Under the pieces are notes generated by a model. The model did no database searches. It was not told the DNA's origin and saw only the letters and a program-made list of their open reading frames with translations. DNA of 64,000 bases from JANNMJ01 sp031425525. Lineage in GTDB: Bacteria > Bacteroidota > Bacteroidia > Cytophagales > Hymenobacteraceae. Positions 16,469-25,242 of the stretch are shown here, piece after piece. The stretch is from NCBI GenBank assembly GCA_031425525.1, contig JANPJM010000022.1, forward strand, positions 1 through 64,000, given 5' to 3'. Position numbers and translations under genes: made by a program. Position 1 is the stretch's first letter; each line of letters opens with the position of its first letter.

Positions 16469-17803
16469 ATGTTCGCCCTCCGCTCCGCTCGCACCCTCAC
16501 CCCCACCGGCGAGCGCCCCGCCCTCGTCGTCATCGAAAACGGTAAAATCCGCGAGGTGCTGCCGCCGGATGCCGCCCTGGATTGCCCCGTGACCGACCTC
16601 GGCGCGCTGGCCCTCCTACCCGGCCTAATCGACCCGCACGTCCACCTTAATGAGCCGGGGCGGACGCACTGGGAAGGCTTTGATACGGGCACCCGCGCGG
16701 CGCTGGCGGGCGGGCTGACGATGCTGGTGGATATGCCGCTGAACTCGTCGCCGGTGACGACTTCGGTAGCGAATTTTCGGGAGAAGTTGGCGGCGGCTGG
16801 GTGCGGCTACCTGCACACCAACGTGGGGTTTTGGGGCGGCGTGGTGCCGGGTAATCTGGCCGACATCGAGCCGCTGATTGCGGCGGGGGTGCTGGGGTTC
16901 AAAGCGTTTCTGACGCACTCGGGGATCGATGATTTCCCGAACGCGACGGAGGCCGACTTGCGGGCCGTGATGCCGGTGCTGGCACGGCACGGGCTGCCGT
17001 TGCTGGTGCATTGCGAGCTTTCGGAGGACAATGCGGCGCATTGGGCGCGCGCCGACGTGCGCTCCTACCAACGCTACCTCGCCTCGCGCCCCAAACGCTG
17101 GGAAGACGACGCCATCGCGCTGATGATCCGGCTGTGCCGCGAGACGGGCTGCCGCACGCACATCGTGCATTTGTCGTCGGCGGATTCGCTGCCGCAGATT
17201 GCCGCTGCGAAGGCCGAAGGGTTGCCGCTGACGGTGGAAACCGGCCAGCATTACCTGTTTTTCAGCGCCGAAGAAATTCCGGATGGTGCCACGCAATACA
17301 AATGCGCGCCGCCGATTCGCGAAGCTGCAAACCGCGAACGGCTGTGGGAAGGATTGCGCACCGGGTTGATCGATTTTGTGGCGACCGACCACTCGCCCGC
17401 ACCGCCCGACCTCAAGCAGCTTACGAGCGGCGATTTCCGCACGGCGTGGGGCGGCATCGCCTCCCTCCAACTCGCCTTGCCGGTGCTGTGGACGGCCGCC
17501 CAAGCGCGCGGTTTCGGCCTGCCCGATGTCGTGCGCTGGCTGAGCGAAAACCCCTCAAAACTGGCTGGGCTGGCGCACCGCAAAGGCCAAATCGAGAGAG
17601 GCTACGACGCCGACTTGGTGGTCTTCGACCCGGAAGTGGTGTTTACCGTCGATGCGGCAGCGCTCTTCCACCGGCACCCCGTTTCGCCGTACCACGGCCG
17701 CGAGTTGCGCGGGGTAGTAGAACGTACGTGGCTGGGCGGCGTGGCAGCGTGGCAACGGACGAATTTCATCAATCTGAATCAGGGTAAACCACTTTTACGC
17801 TAA
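16469..17803 (+). CDS. allB: Allantoinase
   Basis: A 444-residue cyclic amidohydrolase that opens the hydantoin ring of allantoin to give allantoate. The binuclear metal ligands are all visible: H57-x-H59 in DPHVHL, carbamylated K145 in GFKAFL, H181 in VHCELSE, H234 in IVHLSSAD and D307 in ATDHSP. A dihydroorotase is the main alternative, but the length, the HSSAD loop and the neighbouring allantoate and ureidoglycine enzymes favour allantoinase. It follows the kinase gene by 78 bases and leads the purine-degradation cluster. Two partial copies of its 5' end lie about 9-10 kb upstream. Confidence 0.93.
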   Translation: MFALRSARTLTPTGERPALVVIENGKIREVLPPDAALDCPVTDLGALALLPGLIDPHVHLNEPGRTHWEGFDTGTRAALAGGLTMLVDMPLNSSPVTTSVANFREKLAAAGCGYLHTNVGFWGGVVPGNLADIEPLIAAGVLGFKAFLTHSGIDDFPNATEADLRAVMPVLARHGLPLLVHCELSEDNAAHWARADVRSYQRYLASRPKRWEDDAIALMIRLCRETGCRTHIVHLSSADSLPQIAAAKAEGLPLTVETGQHYLFFSAEEIPDGATQYKCAPPIREAANRERLWEGLRTGLIDFVATDHSPAPPDLKQLTSGDFRTAWGGIASLQLALPVLWTAAQARGFGLPDVVRWLSENPSKLAGLAHRKGQIERGYDADLVVFDPEVVFTVDAAALFHRHPVSPYHGRELRGVVERTWLGGVAAWQRTNFINLNQGKPLLR

Positions 17804-18048
17804 CCTTAAGACTCCCCTCCCCGGACGGGGAGGGGTGGCCTCCTTCGTTCCTCAGGATAAACTCCGAGCCGGGGTGCGGCGACCACGGTAGACGGGGATA
17901 GCTTGGGCAGAAGCCGAAAGCGGCGGATAAATCCTGTAAATCCTGAAACTGTCGCGCGTGCGCCCTCTGCGCGCAATCGCCCCACCCCATCTGGCCTGCG
18001 GCCAGCCACCCCGCCCCCGCCGGGGCGGGGAGTCCGTACTTTGCGAGA
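17804..18048. other. allB-allC spacer (245 bases)
   Basis: No gene is seen. It contains GC-rich inverted repeats near 17813-17830 (CTCCCC/GGGGAG) and 18008-18031 (CCCCGCC/GGGGCGGGG). TACTTTGC ending about 10 bases before the allC ATG resembles a -7 box lacking one base, so allC may have its own short-leader promoter. Confidence 0.45.
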
Positions 18049-19323
18049 ATGAATTCTTACCCCGACCGCGCCGCGCGCATCCTCACCCGCATCGACCACC
18101 TTGCCACCATCAGCGAAACCGCCACGGGCATCACGCGCACCTTCGGCACGCCCGCTTTCTTAGCAGGTCGCGAGTTGGTGCAGGGCTGGATGCAGGCCGC
18201 CGGCCTCGCCACCCGCCTCGATGCCATCGGCAACCTGCGCGGGCGGCGCGTGAGCCCTATGCCCGGCGCCAAAACCTTCGTCATCGGCTCGCACATCGAT
18301 ACCGTAGTGAACGCCGGCCGCCACGACGGCCCGCTCGGCGTGCTGCTGGGGCTCGATGTACTCGAAAATCTGGGTCAGGAAACGCTGCCTTTTCATCTGG
18401 AATTGATTGCGTTCAGCGACGAGGAAGGCGTGAGGTTTCATACCACATACTTGGGCAGCAAGGTAGTAGCGGGCGCCTTCGACACAAATCTGCTGACCAA
18501 AGCCGACGCCACCGGCGTCACGCTCGCGCAGGCGCTGGCCGAAATGGACGCTACAGTAAGCAGTCGGCACCTCGCCGCCATCGACTACCACCTCGCCGCC
18601 GACGCCATTGCGCCGGCCGATTTCCTCGGCTATTTCGAGGCGCACATCGAGCAGGGGCCGGTGCTGTGGGGGCGCCAGATTCCGGTGGCCGTCGTGACGG
18701 CCATTGCCGGGCAGCGCCGTTGCGAGCTGACGTTTCGCGGGATGGCCGGCCACGCCGGCACCGTGCCGATGCCGATGCGGCAGGATGCGCTGGCCGCCGC
18801 CGCCGAGTTTGTGCTGGCGGCCGAAGCGATGGCCCGCGCCGACGCTCACGGCCTCGTCGCGACGGTCGGGAAACTGACCGTGAACGGCGCGGCCTCCAAC
18901 GTCATCCCCGGCGAAGTGCGCTGCACCCTCGACCTGCGCGCGGCCGACGAAAACCACCTCGCCGCCGCCCACGACGGCCTGCGCATAACGGCCGAAAAAT
19001 TGGCCGCCGCGCGCGGCATCGCCCTCACCTGGACGCCCGTGCAGACCGGTGCGCCCGTGACCTGCGACCCCGAACTGACCGACCTGCTCGGGCACGCCAT
19101 CCGCGACGCGGGCCACGAAACGGTGGCGCTCGTCAGCGGCGCCGGGCACGACGCGGTGCCCATCGCGGCGGTGGCTCCGGTGGCGATGCTGTTTATTCGT
19201 TGTTTCAAAGGCATCAGCCATAACCCGCTCGAAGCTGTGGAAGCGTCCGATGTGGCCGCCGCACTCGACGTAACCGATCGGTTTTTTGCGCATCTCGCTA
19301 CGCGCCACGCCATTACGTATTGA
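18049..19323 (+). CDS. allC: Allantoate amidohydrolase (M20 family)
   Basis: A 424-residue di-metal amidohydrolase that converts allantoate to (S)-ureidoglycine, CO2 and ammonia. Visible metal-site elements are GSHIDTV (first His/Asp), GRHDGPLGV (bridging Asp), SDEEGVRF (Glu pair), a His in the dimerisation domain segment GMAGHAGTVPM, and the C-terminal His in SGAGHDA. The GPLGV and HIEQGP signatures are those of the Zn-dependent N-carbamoyl amidohydrolase branch (AllC, HyuC, beta-ureidopropionase). The immediately following ureidoglycine aminohydrolase gene (three-base gap) selects AllC among them. Confidence 0.93.
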   Translation: MNSYPDRAARILTRIDHLATISETATGITRTFGTPAFLAGRELVQGWMQAAGLATRLDAIGNLRGRRVSPMPGAKTFVIGSHIDTVVNAGRHDGPLGVLLGLDVLENLGQETLPFHLELIAFSDEEGVRFHTTYLGSKVVAGAFDTNLLTKADATGVTLAQALAEMDATVSSRHLAAIDYHLAADAIAPADFLGYFEAHIEQGPVLWGRQIPVAVVTAIAGQRRCELTFRGMAGHAGTVPMPMRQDALAAAAEFVLAAEAMARADAHGLVATVGKLTVNGAASNVIPGEVRCTLDLRAADENHLAAAHDGLRITAEKLAAARGIALTWTPVQTGAPVTCDPELTDLLGHAIRDAGHETVALVSGAGHDAVPIAAVAPVAMLFIRCFKGISHNPLEAVEASDVAAALDVTDRFFAHLATRHAITY

Positions 19324-19326
19324 TTT

Positions 19327-20175
19327 ATGGTCAACTCGATTCATTCCGCCCTCACGCGCTCGGTTACGCGGGCCAATCACGCGATCATTTCGCCTGATGG
19401 GCACATCAATTCCAACGTGCCCGGCTGGACGGGCTGCACCGTCAATGTGATCATTAACGAGCAGATGGGCGCGCGGCTGTGCCAGATGCTGGTGACGCTG
19501 ACCGCGGACGGCCGCTTGAAAGGGCGCACCGAGCGGGCGCAGATTTTTTTCTACGTGGTGAAGGGAAGCTGTGAGGCGGGCGTGTATGGCCCCGCTGCAT
19601 CAACTGAACTCACGCCTGATGACGATTGGCAAGGTGACGAAACAGAACCTGTTGGTGGAAATGAGCGCCAATGGTTGAGCCGTACGCTTCTGGAAGGACG
19701 ATTTCTGTACGTGCCGATCGGGCAGCACTACAAAATCATCAGCCGAGAGCCGGGAACCCAAATCCTCACGTTCCATAAGGTGTACGAGCCGCTGGCGGGG
19801 CACGAAACGCCCGACGTAGCGTGGGGCGAACGTGAGATGGACCCCGATAAATTACCACCACATTACATGGAAGACCCGGCGCTCCACATTCAGGAGTTGC
19901 TGCCGAACGTGCCGGCCTTCGATATGGCGGTCAATATCTTCACCTACGACCGGGGCGGGCACCTGCCGATGGTCGAGACGCACGTCATGGAACACGGGCT
20001 GCTGTATTTGCAGGGCCAGGCCATTTATATGCTCGACGGCAATTGGTACCCCGTGAAAGCCGGCGATGCCATCTGGATGGCGCCCTACTGCCAGCAATGG
20101 GCCACCGCGATGGGCGCCGAGCCATCAGTGTACATCTACTACAAGAACGTAAACCGCTTTCCGACCATCGTGTAA
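19327..20175 (+). CDS. allE: (S)-ureidoglycine aminohydrolase, bicupin
   Basis: A 282-residue two-cupin protein that hydrolyses (S)-ureidoglycine to (S)-ureidoglycolate and ammonia. The N-terminal cupin is degraded, while the C-terminal one has the metal box in the segment around VETHVMEHGLLYL with a second conserved stretch GDAIWMAPYCQQW, matching the Mn-binding site of known AllE/UGHY proteins. It starts three bases after the allC stop, so the two are surely cotranscribed and probably coupled. The product's next fate, ureidoglycolate to glyoxylate, has no recognised enzyme in this window. Confidence 0.93.
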   Translation: MVNSIHSALTRSVTRANHAIISPDGHINSNVPGWTGCTVNVIINEQMGARLCQMLVTLTADGRLKGRTERAQIFFYVVKGSCEAGVYGPAASTELTPDDDWQGDETEPVGGNERQWLSRTLLEGRFLYVPIGQHYKIISREPGTQILTFHKVYEPLAGHETPDVAWGEREMDPDKLPPHYMEDPALHIQELLPNVPAFDMAVNIFTYDRGGHLPMVETHVMEHGLLYLQGQAIYMLDGNWYPVKAGDAIWMAPYCQQWATAMGAEPSVYIYYKNVNRFPTIV

Positions 20176-20260
20176 TTTTTAGCGCAGAGTCACACGGAGT
20201 TTCACAGAGTTCTGCTCCCGAAAAAACTCTGTGAAACTCTGTGAAACTCCGTGCTAAAAA
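20176..20260. repeat. Inverted repeat of a low-complexity word between allE and uraD
   Basis: The arms are TTTTTAGC...CACGGAGTTTCACAGAGTT and its near-perfect complement, ending GCTAAAAA one base before the uraD ATG. The word built on GTTTCACAGAGT is repeated in tandem in the right arm. It fills the whole spacer. Confidence 0.75.
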
Positions 20261-20758
20261 ATGACGCTACAAGAACTCAACGCCCTTTCTACCCGCGCCG
20301 AAGCCCTCCAAAAATGCTGCGGTGCCACCAACTGGGTGGCCGCACTCAACGCCCGCTTCCCCTTCGCAACTACCGCCGACCTCTACCAGCAAGCCGATGA
20401 AATCTGGCACGCGTTGGCCGAAACCGATTGGCGCGAAGCCTTCACGCACCACCCCAAAATCGGCGATGTGACGGCCTTGAAAGAGAAATTCGCCAGCACC
20501 GCGCAGTGGGCCGAAGGCGAGCAGGGCGCGGTGAAACAGGCATCGGCGGACGTGTTGGAGGCTTTGGCGGCCGGTAACGCGGCCTACGAAGCCAAATTCG
20601 GCTACATCTTCATCGTGTGCGCCACGGGCAAATCGGCCGCTGAAATGCTGGCGCTGCTGCAAACACGCCTACCGAACCAAGCGGATGAGGAGTTGAAAAT
20701 CGCGATGGGCGAGCAAGCCAAAATCACCCGTTTGCGGCTGGAAAAGCTGCTGACCTGA
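20261..20758 (+). CDS. uraD: OHCU decarboxylase
   Basis: A 165-residue all-helical enzyme that decarboxylates 2-oxo-4-hydroxy-4-carboxy-5-ureidoimidazoline to (S)-allantoin. The signature H-P-x-I-G-D (HHPKIGD) with the catalytic His is at residues ~66-71, and the C-terminal F-G-Y-I-F-I-V-C-A-x-G and TRLPN segments are typical. Length fits the family. uraH follows 110 bases later, giving the pair needed downstream of PuuD. Confidence 0.95.
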   Translation: MTLQELNALSTRAEALQKCCGATNWVAALNARFPFATTADLYQQADEIWHALAETDWREAFTHHPKIGDVTALKEKFASTAQWAEGEQGAVKQASADVLEALAAGNAAYEAKFGYIFIVCATGKSAAEMLALLQTRLPNQADEELKIAMGEQAKITRLRLEKLLT

Positions 20759-20784
20759 ACGCATTAAGCAAGCACGGTCTCGAT

Positions 20785-20837
20785 GGTACAACGTGCCAGT
20801 GGTACAACCTGACGATGTACCACTGGCACGTTGTACC
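20785..20837. repeat. Perfect 22-bp inverted repeat between uraD and uraH
   Basis: The arms 20785-20806 and 20816-20837 are exactly complementary with a 9-base loop. Each arm contains two GGTAC/GTACC half-sites. No T-tract follows. Either a strong mRNA hairpin that punctuates the operon or a dyad protein site. Confidence 0.9.
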
Positions 20838-20868
20838 ACCGCTTCTTCTTTACACAAATGCCGGCCAC

Positions 20869-21207
20869 ATGAGCCAAATCACGACCCACATCCTCGACAC
20901 CACGCGCGGCAAACCGGCGGCGGGCGTCACGATTGCCCTTTCGAGCCAAACCGCCGACGGCTGGCGCGAAATCGGGCGCGGCCAGACCGACGCCGACGGG
21001 CGCCTCAAAAACCTGTTGCCCACCCCCGAACCCTTGCCCCTGGGCATCTACAAGCTCACGTTCTTTACCGGCGAATACGCGGCGCGCCTCGACACGAAGA
21101 CATTTTATCCGCTGGTCGAAATCTGTTTCGACCTCGCCACCGCCGAGCATTACCACGTGCCGCTGCTGCTCAATCCGTTTGGGTACGCCACGTATCGCGG
21201 CTCGTGA
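20869..21207 (+). CDS. uraH: 5-hydroxyisourate hydrolase (transthyretin-like)
   Basis: A 112-residue transthyretin-fold enzyme that hydrolyses 5-hydroxyisourate to OHCU. The family signatures are present: ITTHILDTTRGKPAAGV at the N-terminus (catalytic His), an internal TDADGR, and the C-terminal tetrapeptide Y-R-G-S that marks hydrolases as opposed to transthyretins. ATG 20869 gives the canonical start; the open frame upstream runs into the 22-bp inverted repeat and was rejected. Confidence 0.96.
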   Translation: MSQITTHILDTTRGKPAAGVTIALSSQTADGWREIGRGQTDADGRLKNLLPTPEPLPLGIYKLTFFTGEYAARLDTKTFYPLVEICFDLATAEHYHVPLLLNPFGYATYRGS

Positions 21208-21211
21208 ATAC

Positions 21212-21298
21212 GAGGGGGTTGAGGGTGCAAGGGTTAGAGTTATCTCTAGTTTACTTTCCACCCTCCCACCCTCCCACCTTCAACCCCTCAACCCCCTC
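21212..21298. repeat. Inverted repeat of GGGTTGAGGG-type words between uraH and the DUF6986 gene
   Basis: The left arm GAGGGGGTTGAGGGTG pairs with the right arm CAACCCCTCAACCCCCTC, the latter with a 7-10 base internal duplication. The middle also has CCACCCTCC repeated in tandem. It fills the spacer. Confidence 0.7.
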
Positions 21299-21303
21299 CC
21301 AAA

Positions 21304-22731
21304 ATGACCAGCCTCCCCACCGCCGACCAGCAAGCCCTCCTCGACCAGCTCGGCACCGCTAACCGCCGGTTTCAGCAGACCTACCCCGGCGACCGCCCCG
21401 ACCGCCAGCCGGTGCATACCGTGTACGGCGGCGCCAACCTGTTCAAGGCCGATACCTGCCGCCGGATGGGCGAAATTGCGTTGAACAACCTGCGGACTTA
21501 CGCGCCCACGTTCGTGGATTTAGCGCGCGTGCTGGGCTTCACCGGGCACGAGCAACTCCCCGTGCTGGCCAAAGACATTGCGGCCCTCACGGCGCGCCTC
21601 GATGCGCTTTCGCCCGCCGAGCGCAAGCGCGAACCGGCGTGGCTGGCGTATTCGGTGTACAATAAAATCGTGGCGAAGCTGGAGCGCGAGGCCGTTGAGG
21701 ATTTCCGGATTGATTTCGAGGATGGGTTCGGGAATCGCCCCGACGCCGAGGAAGACGAAACCGCCGTGCGCGCCGCCAAGGAAACGGCCGTGGGGTTGAA
21801 AATCGGCACGCTTTCGCCGTTCATCGGCATCCGCATCAAGCCGTTTACTGAAGATTTGAAGGCGCGCGGCGTGCGCACGCTCGATATTTTCCTGACGACG
21901 CTGTTGGCCGAAACCGGCGGCCGGTTGCCCGAAAACTTCGTGGTGATGCTGCCGAAAGTCACCATCCCGGAGCAGATGACCACGCTGGTGCGGCTCTTCG
22001 AGCTGCTCGAACGGGCGAACAACCTCGCGCCCGGCTCCCTGAAAATGGAGACGATGGTGGAGGCCACGCAGATTATTATGGACGAAGACGGCCGCAACCC
22101 GCTGCTGCGCATCGTGCGCGCGGCCGAGGGGCGATGCGTAGCCGCCCACTTCGGCACGTACGACTACACGGCGTCGTGCGGCATCACGGCGAAGTACCAG
22201 ACGATGGCGCACCCCGTCTGCGATTTCGCGCACCACATGACCAAAGTGGCCCTCGGCGGCACCGGCATTTTCCTCTCCGACGGCGCCACCAACGTAATGC
22301 CCATCGGCCCGCACCGGGGCGAAAACCTGACGTTCGAGCAGCAGCGCGAAAACCGTGAGTCGGTGCATAATGCCTGGCGGCAGGCGTTCCACCACAGCAC
22401 GCACTCGCTCATCAACGGCTTTTATCAGGGCTGGGATCTGAACCCCGCGCAACTCCCGATGCGCTACGCCGCCACCTATGCGTTCTTCCTGAGCGCCTAC
22501 GACGACGCCGTGCATCGCCTGACGACCTTCGTCGAGCGCGCCGCCATCTCGACCCTCACCGGCGACATTTTCGACGACGCCGCCACCGGCCAGGGGCTCC
22601 TCAACTTCTTCCTCAAAGCCCTCAACTGCGGCGCCATCACCGAAGAAGAAATCACCGTCACGGGCCTCACCCTCGAAGAAGTGCAAACCCGCTCGTTCTT
22701 CCGCATCCTCGAAGGACGGCGGGGGCGATAG
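21304..22731 (+). CDS. DUF6986 / HpcH-HpaI aldolase-like protein
   Basis: A 475-residue protein that seems to have a citrate-lyase/malate-synthase-like TIM barrel: RIDFEDGFG (acidic metal-binding loop), GIRIKPF, VVMLPKVTIPEQM and the Glu-containing KMETMVEATQ, followed by AHFGTYDYTAS. Homologous proteins are variously labelled DUF6986, aldolase or 'phosphoenolpyruvate kinase' without biochemical proof. Its place inside the purine cluster, where glyoxylate is the expected end product, makes a C-C bond-forming or -breaking step on glyoxylate or a related 2-oxo acid an attractive guess; that is inference. It is separated from uraH by an inverted repeat of about 90 bases. Confidence 0.8.
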   Translation: MTSLPTADQQALLDQLGTANRRFQQTYPGDRPDRQPVHTVYGGANLFKADTCRRMGEIALNNLRTYAPTFVDLARVLGFTGHEQLPVLAKDIAALTARLDALSPAERKREPAWLAYSVYNKIVAKLEREAVEDFRIDFEDGFGNRPDAEEDETAVRAAKETAVGLKIGTLSPFIGIRIKPFTEDLKARGVRTLDIFLTTLLAETGGRLPENFVVMLPKVTIPEQMTTLVRLFELLERANNLAPGSLKMETMVEATQIIMDEDGRNPLLRIVRAAEGRCVAAHFGTYDYTASCGITAKYQTMAHPVCDFAHHMTKVALGGTGIFLSDGATNVMPIGPHRGENLTFEQQRENRESVHNAWRQAFHHSTHSLINGFYQGWDLNPAQLPMRYAATYAFFLSAYDDAVHRLTTFVERAAISTLTGDIFDDAATGQGLLNFFLKALNCGAITEEEITVTGLTLEEVQTRSFFRILEGRRGR

Positions 22732-22862
22732 TGCCTGGTGAATAGTGACAAGTGACGCGGTATCGCGCGGGGCTCGGCCCCGTGTGCAGGTATGTGTGGG
22801 CGTCCTGCCCGCCAGTAGCCCGCCCGGAAACAGTTTTAAGTGGTAGTTTTTTGTAACGAGTG

Positions 22863-24173
22863 ATGCAGATTCCCGAACTCGAAACTCGAAATTCAACACT
22901 CGAAACTCAAAACGCCGCCCTCGCCTGGGCCGCCCGCTGGCCGGTTTGCGCTGCCACGACCGATCACGGCCTCGACCACACGCACGTGCCGCACGGCGGT
23001 TTCCGGACGCGGCTGCTGGTGGCCCATAAACCTGCGCTGCAGTTACGTGCCGCCCCCGGCGCGCTCGCCCGGTTGCGGCGCTATCTGACGCGGCCGTGGG
23101 CGGGCGGCCCGCGCGCCCTGCTCATTTCCTATGATTTCAAAAACGCCCTCGACCCGCGCCTCGTCAGCCGCCACCCCGACCCACTAAGCTGGCCCCTGCT
23201 CACGGTGCTGGAACCGGCACTCTGGATTGATTTTCAAGGAGAAGCAATGACGATTGGCGGCGTGAATGCTACGGAAGCCACCCGCATAGAGGCCGAAATC
23301 AGGGCCACGCCGGTACCGCACCCTGCCGCGCCGGTCGGCGTCACACTCACGCCCCGAATGCCGCGCACCGCTTACCTGCACGCCGCCGAAGTCGTGCGCG
23401 AAGACATCCGCCAGGGCGAGGTGTATGAGTTGAACCTATGTCAGGAATTTTACACCGAACACGCGAAGATACCCGACCCGGTGGGCACGTTTCTAGCCCT
23501 CGGCCAGCGCTCGCCGACACCGTTCGGCGGGTTCTGGCGGGTCGGGTCACGCTATTTGCTGCAAGCCTCCCCGGAGCGATTTTGCCGCCTCGATGGGCGC
23601 ATCCTGCGCTCGCAACCCATCAAAGGCACGGCCCCGCGCAGCCTCACCCCTGCCGAAGACGAAACCAACCGCCTTGCTCTGCTCGCCGACGAGAAAGAGC
23701 GCGCCGAAAACCTGATGATTGTAGACCTCGTGCGCAACGACTTAAGCCGCGCCGGCTGCCTGACGGGCTCCGTGCAGGTCGAGGAACTGTTCGGCACCTA
23801 CGGTTTCCGGCACGTTTGGCAGATGATTTCAACCGTACGCGGTGAACTCCCGCCCGGCGCCGGACTCTACGAAACCCTCACCGGCCTCTTCCCGATGGGC
23901 TCGATGACCGGCGCCCCGAAACGCCGCGCCACCGAACTCATCGACACCTACGAAACGAGCCGACGGGGCCTCTACTCCGGCGCCGTCGGCTGGCTCGAAC
24001 CCACCGGCGATTTCGACCTTAGCGTCGTCATCCGCTCGCTGCAATACCGCGCCGATACCGGCTACGTAAGCTTTCAGGTAGGCTCCGCCCTCACCTACGA
24101 CGCCGACCCCGCCCGCGAGTATGACGAGTGCCTTCTGAAAGCCCGCGCGTTGCGGGAGGTGGTTGATGGTTGA
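22863..24173 (+). CDS. pabB: Chorismate-binding enzyme, aminodeoxychorismate synthase component I (PabB-like)
   Basis: A 436-residue member of the TrpE/PabB/MenF family. Hallmarks in order: QGEVYELNLCQ, ASPERF, QPIKGTAPR, the segment around LADEKERAENLMIVDLVRNDL, GSMTGAPK and ALTYDADPAREYDEC. The active Lys of the PabB type (PIKGTAPR) is present, while the TrpE feedback motif LLES is absent, and the real trpE lies at 59227. The product of the reaction with a glutaminase partner would be 4-amino-4-deoxychorismate for folate. The first ~20 residues (ELETRNSTLETQ) are encoded by an intergenic-type CTCGAAACTC repeat, so either the start is mis-set or a repeat has been captured as an N-terminal extension. 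Its presence inside a purine-degradation cluster has no obvious metabolic reason. Confidence 0.85.
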   Translation: MQIPELETRNSTLETQNAALAWAARWPVCAATTDHGLDHTHVPHGGFRTRLLVAHKPALQLRAAPGALARLRRYLTRPWAGGPRALLISYDFKNALDPRLVSRHPDPLSWPLLTVLEPALWIDFQGEAMTIGGVNATEATRIEAEIRATPVPHPAAPVGVTLTPRMPRTAYLHAAEVVREDIRQGEVYELNLCQEFYTEHAKIPDPVGTFLALGQRSPTPFGGFWRVGSRYLLQASPERFCRLDGRILRSQPIKGTAPRSLTPAEDETNRLALLADEKERAENLMIVDLVRNDLSRAGCLTGSVQVEELFGTYGFRHVWQMISTVRGELPPGAGLYETLTGLFPMGSMTGAPKRRATELIDTYETSRRGLYSGAVGWLEPTGDFDLSVVIRSLQYRADTGYVSFQVGSALTYDADPAREYDECLLKARALREVVDG

Positions 24174-24212
24174 TGGTTGTTCGGTTTTCGTCAATCGTTA
24201 ATCGAAACCCGT

Positions 24213-24247
24213 CACTTGAAACTCCAACCTCAAAACTCAAAACTTCC
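24213..24247. repeat. Low-complexity (A)ACTC-type repeat between pabB and xdhC
   Basis: The spacer carries repeated GAAACTC/AAAACTC words of the same kind as those at 22870-22912 and inside the glycosyltransferase (30136-30209). Confidence 0.5.
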
Positions 24248-24249
24248 CT

Positions 24250-25242
24250 ATGGAACCCCTCGCCTATGCCCGTAATACGTTGCAACGTGGCCAGCCGTGC
24301 TGCCTGTTGCTGGTGGTGGCGCATAGCGGCAGCACGCCGGGGCGCACGGGTTTTCGGATGGTGGTCGGGCCGGATGAAGTGCTGGTCGGCTCCATCGGCG
24401 GCGGAATTATGGAGCATAAACTCGTAGAGGTAGCCCGGCATCAGCAGCGCGTGCGGCGGCCCGAAATCCTGCTCAAACGGCAGCAACACGTCGCCGATGC
24501 CCCCGCCGACCGCTCCGGCCTGATTTGTTCCGGCGAGCAAACAGTTCTCGTTTTTCCGCTGGACCCCCTGCGCGACGCGGCGGCCCTCGCCGTGGTGGTG
24601 GCGCACATGAAAGCCCGGCGCGCGGGCACCTTCTCGCTTACGGCGGCCGGGTTCCATCCGCACCCCGGTGCCGTGCTGCCTGGTGGGCGGCGCTTTACCC
24701 CCCCGTCGCCCGATGCCGCCGACCTCGCCCACCTCACCGCTTGGCGCTACGACGAGCTGTTCGATCCGCGCCAGACCGTGCATATCATCGGTGCGGGCCA
24801 CGTCGGGCTGGCGTGCTGTGAAGTGTTGCACCGACTCAACTTCCGCCTTCGGCTCTACGACGAGCGCCCCGACCTCAACACTCTCTATCAGAACAACTTT
24901 GCAGACGAGCAAATCGTCGGCCCCTACGACGAACTGCGCACGAGAATCGGCGCCACCGGCCCCGACCATTACGCCGCCATTATGACGTTCGGCTACCGTA
25001 CCGACGCCATCGCTCTGCGCCAACTACTCGACCAACCGTTCCGCTTTTTGGGTCTGATGGGTTCAACCGCCAAAGTTGCCCGCCTCTTCGCCGACCTGCG
25101 CGCCGAAGGTGTTTCGGCGGAAACATTCGCGCGGGTGCAAGCGCCCATTGGCCTACCCATCCACTCGCAAACCCCCGCCGAAATCGCCATCAGCGTAGCC
25201 GCACAACTGGTACAAGTGCGCAACGCCCCGGCGGAGGAATGA
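24250..25242 (+). CDS. xdhC: XdhC/CoxI family protein
   Basis: A 330-residue protein. The N-terminal XdhC_CoxI domain carries GQPCCLLLVVAHSGSTPGRTGFRM and GSIGGGIMEHKLVE; the C-terminal ~140 residues form a Rossmann domain with H-I-I-G-A-G-H-V-G-L and LMGSTAKVARLF. XdhC proteins bind and sulfurate the molybdenum cofactor and insert it into xanthine dehydrogenase or related hydroxylases. At the end of a urate-to-ureidoglycolate cluster the obvious client is xanthine dehydrogenase, although no xdhA/B gene is in the window. Confidence 0.9.
   Translation: MEPLAYARNTLQRGQPCCLLLVVAHSGSTPGRTGFRMVVGPDEVLVGSIGGGIMEHKLVEVARHQQRVRRPEILLKRQQHVADAPADRSGLICSGEQTVLVFPLDPLRDAAALAVVVAHMKARRAGTFSLTAAGFHPHPGAVLPGGRRFTPPSPDAADLAHLTAWRYDELFDPRQTVHIIGAGHVGLACCEVLHRLNFRLRLYDERPDLNTLYQNNFADEQIVGPYDELRTRIGATGPDHYAAIMTFGYRTDAIALRQLLDQPFRFLGLMGSTAKVARLFADLRAEGVSAETFARVQAPIGLPIHSQTPAEIAISVAAQLVQVRNAPAEE

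Noticed and set aside
20815..20868. Upstream extension of uraH
   Set aside because: It is encoded by the 22-bp inverted repeat; the family start lies at 20869.
23438..23845. 135-codon alternative frame inside pabB
   Set aside because: Out-of-frame shadow of conserved chorismate-binding motifs.
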